Source: Lysobacter sp. MMG2
GTDB taxonomy: Bacteria > Pseudomonadota > Gammaproteobacteria > Xanthomonadales > Xanthomonadaceae
NCBI RefSeq assembly: GCF_016735495.2
Contig: NZ_JAERQY020000003.1
Location: forward strand, 124,001-188,000
DNA length: 64,000 nt
Direction: 5' to 3'
The position numbers and the translations under genes were made by a program. Below, piece after piece: positions 59,351 through 64,000 of the stretch. Position 1 is the stretch's first letter, and each line of letters starts with the position of its first letter. The notes below the pieces were generated by a model, which was not told where the DNA came from, did not search any database, and saw only the letters and a list, made by a program, of their open reading frames with translations.

Positions 59351-60258
59351 GCGTAGCCAACAAGAAGCGCGGCCTGGGCCGCGGTCTGGAAGCATTGCTC
59401 GGGCCCAAGGCCGCCGCCGAGGCGCCGGCCCTGGAGGCCGTGGAAGGCGACGTGCTGCGCCACCTGCCCGTGGACGCGCTGACGCCCGGCAAGTACCAGC
59501 CGCGCAAGCATTGGGACCAGGAGAAGCTGGCCGAGCTGGCCGAGTCGATCAAGGCGCAGGGCGTGATCCAGCCCATCGTCGTGCGCGACCTGGGCGGCAA
59601 GCGCTACGAGATCATCGCCGGCGAACGCCGCTGGCGTGCGACGCAGCTGGCCGGGCTCAACGAGATTCCGGTCGTCATCCGCGAAGTCGACGACCGCACC
59701 GTGGTCGCGATGGCGCTGATCGAGAACATCCAGCGCGAGGACCTCAATCCGCTGGAAGAGGCCACCGCGCTGCAGCGCCTGATCGACGAATTCGACCTGA
59801 CGCACGCCCAGGCCGCCGAGGCCGTCGGCCGTTCGCGCGCCGCCGTGTCCAACCTGCTGCGCCTGCTGGAACTGCCGGCGGAAATCCGCGTCCTGCTGGA
59901 AACCCATTCGCTGGAAATGGGCCACGCCCGTGCCCTGCTGGCGCTGACGCCGCAGGCGGCGATCGCCCTGGCGCGCCAGGCCGCCGAACACGGCTGGTCG
60001 GTGCGCGAGGTCGAACACCGGGTGCAGCAGCTGTCCGCCGGCCAGATCCCGACCAGCAGCGCCGCCAAGCCCAAGGCCGCCAAGGCCCGGCCGCAGGCGG
60101 ACATCGCCGCGCTGGAACGCGAGCTGTCGGAGTCGCTCAACACCAAGGTCAACGTGTTGCACGGCCGCGCCGGCAAGGGCCGGCTGGTGATCCACTACAC
60201 CGACCTCGACTCGCTGGAAGGCGTGCTCGAGAAGCTGCGCGGTACCGTCACCGAGTAA
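59347..60258 (+). CDS. parB: chromosome partitioning protein ParB (Spo0J)
   Basis: 303 residues. KKRGLGRGLEALLG at the N-terminus (ParA-activating region), box I-type GKYQPRKHWDQEKLAELAESIKAQ, CTPase/ParB box GERRWRATQLAG, the HTH LIDEFDLTHAQAAEAVGRSRAAVSNLLRLL, and a dimerising C-terminus. No parS (inverted TGTTTCACGTG-like) site was found within the window by eye. Confidence 0.97.
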   Translation: MSVANKKRGLGRGLEALLGPKAAAEAPALEAVEGDVLRHLPVDALTPGKYQPRKHWDQEKLAELAESIKAQGVIQPIVVRDLGGKRYEIIAGERRWRATQLAGLNEIPVVIREVDDRTVVAMALIENIQREDLNPLEEATALQRLIDEFDLTHAQAAEAVGRSRAAVSNLLRLLELPAEIRVLLETHSLEMGHARALLALTPQAAIALARQAAEHGWSVREVEHRVQQLSAGQIPTSSAAKPKAAKARPQADIAALERELSESLNTKVNVLHGRAGKGRLVIHYTDLDSLEGVLEKLRGTVTE

Positions 60259-60274
60259 GGACGAGGCGGCCGGC

Positions 60275-60700
60275 ATGAATCCGTACCGCTACAAGGTTTC
60301 CCTGCGCGCGATGCACCCGCGCGACGACCTGCGCCCCCTGTTCGACCAGCTCGGCCTGGCGCCCGTGCGCACCTGGCGCGCGGGCGAGCGTCGCGCCACG
60401 CCGTCCGGCGCCGCCCTCGGCGGCGTGTACCGCGAAAGCTACGCCTACACGAATCTGACACATGGATCGCGAAACTGGTCGGATGAGGACCTCCAGGACT
60501 ACCTGAAGGGCGTGCAGCAGCGGCTGGCGATGCATCGCGACACCCTGCACACGTTCTACATCCGGGGCGGACGTTGCGGCCTGTCGATCGGACTGTCGGG
60601 CGAAAGCGGCTTCGGCTTCGAGCTCGATCCGGCATTGGGCGCGGGACTGGCGGACCTCAAACTGACCCTGGGTTTCGATTTCCACGCCGAACCCGACTGA
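60275..60700 (+). CDS. DUF4279-like protein
   Basis: 141 residues, soluble. The arrangement DDLRPLFDQLGLAPVRTWRAGERR near the N-terminus, a middle helix WSDEDLQDYLKGVQQRLAMHRDTLH, and a strand pair at GLSIGLSGESGFGFELDPAL with LKLTLGFDF fits DUF4279, a small alpha/beta domain of unknown function. Sixteen bp after parB, so probably in the same transcript. No link to segregation is shown. Confidence 0.72.
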   Translation: MNPYRYKVSLRAMHPRDDLRPLFDQLGLAPVRTWRAGERRATPSGAALGGVYRESYAYTNLTHGSRNWSDEDLQDYLKGVQQRLAMHRDTLHTFYIRGGRCGLSIGLSGESGFGFELDPALGAGLADLKLTLGFDFHAEPD

Positions 60701-60722
60701 CCTCCACCCCCACGGGACCCCG

Positions 60723-61706
60723 ATGGCTGACATTTCCCCCGGCACCATCCTCGTCACCGGCGCCGCCGGCTTCATCGGCGCATACACCTGCCGCGCACTG
60801 CAGGCACGCGGCGAGACCGTCATCGGTCTGGACAACTACAACGACTACTACGACCCGAAGATCAAGCGCGACCGCGTGGCCGCGCTGTGCCCGGACGTGG
60901 ACATCCGCGCGCTCGACCTGACCGACCGCGACGGCCTGGCCGCGCTGTTCGACGAAGTCCGCCCCACGCGCGTGGTGCACCTGGCCGCGCAGGCCGGCGT
61001 GCGCTATTCGCTGACCAACCCGCACGCGTATGTCGACAGCAACCTGACCGGCTTCGTCAACATGCTGGAGTTGTGCCGACACCGCGGCGTGCGGCACCTG
61101 GCATACGCGAGTTCGTCTTCCGTGTACGGCGATTCGGCGACGCCGCCGTTCTCCGAAGACCAGCGCATCGACCAGCCGCGTTCGCTGTACGCCGCCACCA
61201 AGGCCGCCAACGAACTGATGGCCCACACCTACGCGCACCTGTACGGCCTGCGCGCGACGGGCCTGCGCTTCTTCACCGTGTACGGCCCGTGGGGCCGGCC
61301 GGACATGGCGCCGCTGCTGTTCTCCCGCGCGGTGCTGGCCGGACGGCCGATCGACGTGTTCAACCACGGCAAGATGCAGCGCGATTTCACCTACGTCGAC
61401 GACATCGTCGCCGGCGTGATCGGCGCGCTCGACCACCCGCCGGAAGGCGAAGTGCCGCACCGCGTCTTCAACCTCGGCAACCACACGCCGGTGGAGCTGG
61501 AGCGTTTCATCGCCGTGATCGAGGCCGCCGCCGGCGTCACCGCGCAGAAGGTGTACAAGCCGATGCAGCCCGGCGACATGATCCAGACCATGGCCGACAC
61601 GCAGCGCGCGCACGACGCCTTCGGCTTTGATCCGGCCATCTCCATCGAAACCGGCCTGCCACGCGTCGTGGCCTGGTGCCGCGACTACTTCGGCCCGAAC
61701 GCATGA
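60723..61706 (+). CDS. NAD-dependent sugar-nucleotide epimerase (UDP-glucuronate epimerase type)
   Basis: 327 residues, extended SDR. GAAGFIGAYTCRAL, LDNYNDYYDPKIKRDR, HLAAQAGVRYSLTNPHAYVDSN, catalytic Ser/Tyr/Lys in YASSSSVYGDS and SLYAATKAANELM, RFFTVYGPWGRPDM. The YDPKIKRDR segment is typical of UDP-glucuronate 4-epimerases. Probably makes UDP-galacturonate for envelope glycan; overlaps the downstream GT2 by ATGA. Confidence 0.9.
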   Translation: MADISPGTILVTGAAGFIGAYTCRALQARGETVIGLDNYNDYYDPKIKRDRVAALCPDVDIRALDLTDRDGLAALFDEVRPTRVVHLAAQAGVRYSLTNPHAYVDSNLTGFVNMLELCRHRGVRHLAYASSSSVYGDSATPPFSEDQRIDQPRSLYAATKAANELMAHTYAHLYGLRATGLRFFTVYGPWGRPDMAPLLFSRAVLAGRPIDVFNHGKMQRDFTYVDDIVAGVIGALDHPPEGEVPHRVFNLGNHTPVELERFIAVIEAAAGVTAQKVYKPMQPGDMIQTMADTQRAHDAFGFDPAISIETGLPRVVAWCRDYFGPNA

Positions 61707-62443
61707 GCGCATCCCCGCACTTGTCCGTCGTCGTCCCGGTGTTCAACGAGCGCGACAACGTGGCGCCGCTGGTGCACGAGATCACCGCGGCGTTGCGCGG
61801 CCGCGCGCCGCAGGACGGCGGCGATTTCGAGATCGTCTACGTCGACGACCAGTCGCGCGACGACACACTCGACGTGCTGCGCGCGCTCAAGGCCGAGGTG
61901 CCCGAACTTCGCGTGGTGCACCACGTCACCCAGAGCGGCCAGAGCACCGCGATCCGCAATGGCGTGAAGGCCGCGCGCGGTCAATGGATCGCCACGCTCG
62001 ACGGCGACGGCCAGAACGATCCGGCGGACATTCCGAAGCTGCTGGCCGAGCGCGCGAAGTCCACGGGCGAGGTGAAGATGTTCGCCGGCTGGCGCGTCAA
62101 CCGGCGCGACAGCGGCAGCAAGCGCTGGGCGTCGAAGTGGGCCAATGCGATCCGCGCGCGCATCCTGCGTGACGACACGCCCGACACCGGTTGCGGGATC
62201 AAGCTGTTCGAGCGCGCCGCGTTCCTGGAACTTCCGCACTTCAACCACATGCACCGCTACCTGCCCGCACTGATGCAGCGCGCGGGCTACAAGACCGTGA
62301 GCGTGCCGGTGAACCACCGCGCGCGTTCGACGGGCGTGTCCAAGTACAACAATCTCAACCGTGCGCTGGTGGGCATCAGCGACCTGCGCGGCGTGGCCTG
62401 GCTGATCCGACGCGGCAAGGTCACGCGCACTGAAGAAGTCTGA
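61703..62443 (+). CDS. family 2 glycosyltransferase (ArnC/DPM1-like)
   Basis: 246 residues. VVVPVFNERDNVAPLVHEI, YVDDQSRDDT, ATLDGDGQNDPADIPKL and the conserved DTGCGIKLFERAAFLEL followed by HRYLPALMQRAGY are those of polyprenyl-phosphate sugar transferases. It lacks C-terminal membrane helices, so it may act with the small membrane protein that follows. Likely moves a sugar (perhaps uronate from the epimerase upstream) onto undecaprenyl phosphate. Confidence 0.88.
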   Translation: MSASPHLSVVVPVFNERDNVAPLVHEITAALRGRAPQDGGDFEIVYVDDQSRDDTLDVLRALKAEVPELRVVHHVTQSGQSTAIRNGVKAARGQWIATLDGDGQNDPADIPKLLAERAKSTGEVKMFAGWRVNRRDSGSKRWASKWANAIRARILRDDTPDTGCGIKLFERAAFLELPHFNHMHRYLPALMQRAGYKTVSVPVNHRARSTGVSKYNNLNRALVGISDLRGVAWLIRRGKVTRTEEV

Positions 62444-62456
62444 CCAGGGGGTTCCA

Positions 62457-62798
62457 ATGGAATACGACTTCATGAACCACCCCATCGCGTGGCTCGAATG
62501 GACCGGGCTGCACATGTCGCCGTGGAAGATCATCGGCCTGACCGGCGCGCTGATGTTCGGCGGCCGCTGGCTGGTGCAGTTCGTCGCCTCGCGCAGGCAC
62601 GGGCGGCCGGTCATCCCGCGCCTGTTCTGGTACATGAGCCTGATCGGCAGCGCGATGACGCTGGCGTACTTCGTGTTCTCGCAGAAGCAGGACTCGGTGG
62701 GCGTGATCCAGAACCTGTTCCCGGCCTTCACCGCGGCCTACAGCCTGTACCTGGACATCAAGCATCGCGGGTGGAAGCGGGATCGCGCGACGCATTGA
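62457..62798 (+). CDS. LAB_N (lipid-A-disaccharide synthase N-terminal domain) membrane protein
   Basis: 113 residues with three helices. KIIGLTGALMFGGRWLVQFVASRRHGRPVIPRLFWYMSLIGS and LAYFVFSQKQDSVGVIQN match the LAB_N domain, a small membrane domain found next to sugar-lipid transferases. Fourteen bp after the GT2, so likely its membrane partner. Confidence 0.85.
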   Translation: MEYDFMNHPIAWLEWTGLHMSPWKIIGLTGALMFGGRWLVQFVASRRHGRPVIPRLFWYMSLIGSAMTLAYFVFSQKQDSVGVIQNLFPAFTAAYSLYLDIKHRGWKRDRATH

Positions 62799-62805
62799 GC
62801 GGGTT

Positions 62806-63060
62806 GGGAATCGGGAATCGGGAATCGGGAATCGGGAATCGGGAATCGGGAATCGGGAATCGGGAAAGCGTCTCCGAAGCCGTCATCCCGGCGAAGGCCC
62901 GGGATCCAGGCTGTCACGCGGTCCGACACTTCCCGTCATTCCAGCGAAAGCTGGGTCTCTTTGGCCGCCGCATGGCGGCGCTATCCATTTTGCTGTGCTG
63001 CTCACAGGCATCGGGAAGGCGTGAAAAGTCCCTGGATTCCCGCCTACGCGGGAATGACGG
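62806..63060. repeat. composite repeat element, copy 2
   Basis: Eight GGGAATC heptamers, then the same GGGAAAGCGTCTCCGAAGCC junction as copy 1 (27378), a GTCATCCCGGCGAAGGCC module and a CGTCATTCCAGCGAAAGCTGG module. The right end is TCCCTGGATTCCCGCC-TACGCGGGAATGACGG. The right arm still matches copy 1 closely; the left arm has decayed. Most of the 492-bp gap to 63290; the last 230 bp hold no feature I can support. Confidence 0.8.
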
Positions 63061-63290
63061 TGGGGCGGTTTGCCGGAGAGGAAGTGCCCGTACGCCATAA
63101 GGTTGCGGACCTACGTCCCGGCCTCCGCCGCGATGACGGCAACCTTTGGGGTGCGCCACCACCCCGCCCCCTGTGCCAAATGTGTCCATCCGCCCCGCCA
63201 CCGCGGCCTTCGTCGCGCTCCCGCTTCCGGCCCATGCCATCGCCCCATCCGCGATGCGATCATCCGGCGATCCATCGCCCGGGGAATTCC

Positions 63291-64000
63291 GTGAAACGCC
63301 TCCTGCTCGCGGCCGCGCTGTCGGCCCATGTCGCCCTTGTCTCGTCCGCCGCCCTCGCCGGGCCCGTCGACGACCGCTTCCAGGCCATCTACGACAAGGA
63401 ATGGACCTGGCGGCAGGCCGAGACCGGAGCCGCCGACGAGGACAATGACGGCTCCAGCGACCGCCACACGCTGCCGTCGATCGACGCGGCCAGCCAGAAG
63501 GCGCGGCTGAAGGTGTGGGAAGACGTGCTGCGCCAGCTGGACGGCGTCGACGTCGCCCAGCTCGGCGAACAGAACAAGGTCAACTACGCCGTCTACCGCG
63601 CACAGGTGGAGAACCTCGCCGCCGACGTGCGCCTGCGTTCGTACGAGATGCCGTTCAACTCGGACTCCTCGTTCTGGTCGAACCTGGGCTTCATGACGCG
63701 CCGGCCGCTGCGCACGACCGCCGACTACGAGGCCTACATCGACCGACTGCGCGACGTGCCGCGCTACTTCGACCAGAACGTCGCCAACATGCGCGCCGGC
63801 CTGTCGCGCGGTTTCAGCGTGCCGCGCGCGGTGCTGGACGGACGTGACGTGTCGATCGCGGGCGTCGCGGAGGTGAAGGACCCGCAGCAGTCGAACTTCT
63901 ACGAGCCGTTCAAGCGCATGCCGGCGTCGATTTCCGCAGACGACCAGGCGCGCCTGCGCGAAGCCGGCGCGGCGGCGATCCGCGATCGCGTGATCCCGGC
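63291..64000 (+). CDS. DUF885 family protein, C-terminus cut by the window edge
   Basis: 236 residues are visible. Signal peptide (cleavage near AALAG), then the N-terminal DUF885 helical region: DDRFQAIYDKEWTWRQAE, NKVNYAVYRAQVENL, YEMPFNSDSSFW and RDVPRYFDQNVANMRAG. The zinc HExxxxH motif would lie beyond the edge. Clearly related in fold to the gene at 12457 but a different subfamily. GTG start with CGGGGAA upstream. Confidence 0.85.
   Translation, partial: MKRLLLAAALSAHVALVSSAALAGPVDDRFQAIYDKEWTWRQAETGAADEDNDGSSDRHTLPSIDAASQKARLKVWEDVLRQLDGVDVAQLGEQNKVNYAVYRAQVENLAADVRLRSYEMPFNSDSSFWSNLGFMTRRPLRTTADYEAYIDRLRDVPRYFDQNVANMRAGLSRGFSVPRAVLDGRDVSIAGVAEVKDPQQSNFYEPFKRMPASISADDQARLREAGAAAIRDRVIP

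Noticed and set aside
60258-60275. parS site near parB
   Set aside because: No inverted TGTTTCACGTG-type sequence was seen here or around rsmG-parAB.

Overview
The window is a high-GC chromosomal stretch from a gammaproteobacterium of the Lysobacter/Xanthomonas group (Xanthomonadaceae). Three things point there. The first is a xanthomonadin-type aryl polyene pigment cluster that includes a XanB2-type chorismatase. The second is the gene order rsmG-parA-parB. The third is a set of promoters whose -10 box lies 6-8 bases before the start codon, so the mRNA would be leaderless. No tRNA, rRNA, CRISPR array, transposase or phage gene was recognised.

Layout. (1) 1-9.0 kb: genome maintenance. polA (cut by the window edge) and uvrD on the minus strand flank a DUF2782 lipoprotein, an unusual Ada-type methyltransferase coupled to a 2OG-Fe(II) oxygenase, and a small conserved protein; a secreted HExxH peptidase and a YqhA-type membrane protein follow. 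(2) 9.0-14.3 kb: a 21-bp tandem array in front of a glutathione S-transferase gene, then a dipeptidyl-peptidase IV and a DUF885 peptidase. (3) 14.5-27.3 kb: the main aryl polyene cluster, in three transcription units: ketosynthase, chain-length factor and glycosyltransferase (+); ACP, membrane protein, dehydratases, acyltransferase, LolA-like protein, MMPL exporter, ketoreductase and lipoprotein (-); halogenase and xanB2 (+). (4) 27.3-30.5 kb: a composite repeat element, a small membrane protein, and a secreted protein coupled to a PA-domain metalloprotease. (5) 30.7-36.3 kb: a sulfate uptake operon (outer-membrane porin, sbp, cysT, cysW, cysA) behind a perfect LysR-type T-N11-A palindrome. 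(6) 36.4-42.6 kb: housekeeping and miscellaneous genes (hemB, GNAT, SDR, beta-propeller protein, aroE, YkgJ-like, alpha/beta-hydrolase, DUF5076). (7) 42.6-50.8 kb: a minus-strand cluster of MoxR ATPase, DUF58, DUF4350, DUF4129, SpoIIM-like and three RDD-family membrane proteins, of unknown function. (8) 50.9-55.4 kb: gamma-carbonic anhydrase, an aldehyde dehydrogenase, threonine aldolase, exonuclease III and GlsB. (9) 55.5-57.6 kb: an acyl/aryl-activating ligase divergent from a 4'-phosphopantetheinyl transferase, probably the missing activation half of the pigment pathway, about 28 kb from the main cluster. (10) 57.7-62.8 kb: rsmG, parA, parB, a DUF4279 protein, then an epimerase / GT2 / LAB_N set for envelope glycolipid. 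(11) The window ends inside a second DUF885 gene.

Intergenic DNA carries several dispersed repeat families: C/G-rich hairpins at gene ends, GGGATTC/GGGAATC heptamer arrays, and ATTCCC...GGGAAT inverted repeats. One of these forms a MITE-like element with perfect 31-bp inverted ends.

How the genes work together: XanB2 would supply hydroxybenzoate from chorismate and the ligase would activate it. The PPTase would arm the ACP, and the KS/CLF, ketoreductase and dehydratases would build the polyene. The halogenase would modify the aryl head. The acyltransferase and glycosyltransferase would attach the polyene to its carrier, and the MMPL and LolA-like proteins would export it to the outer membrane. 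aroE, which lies in the same window, feeds chorismate synthesis.
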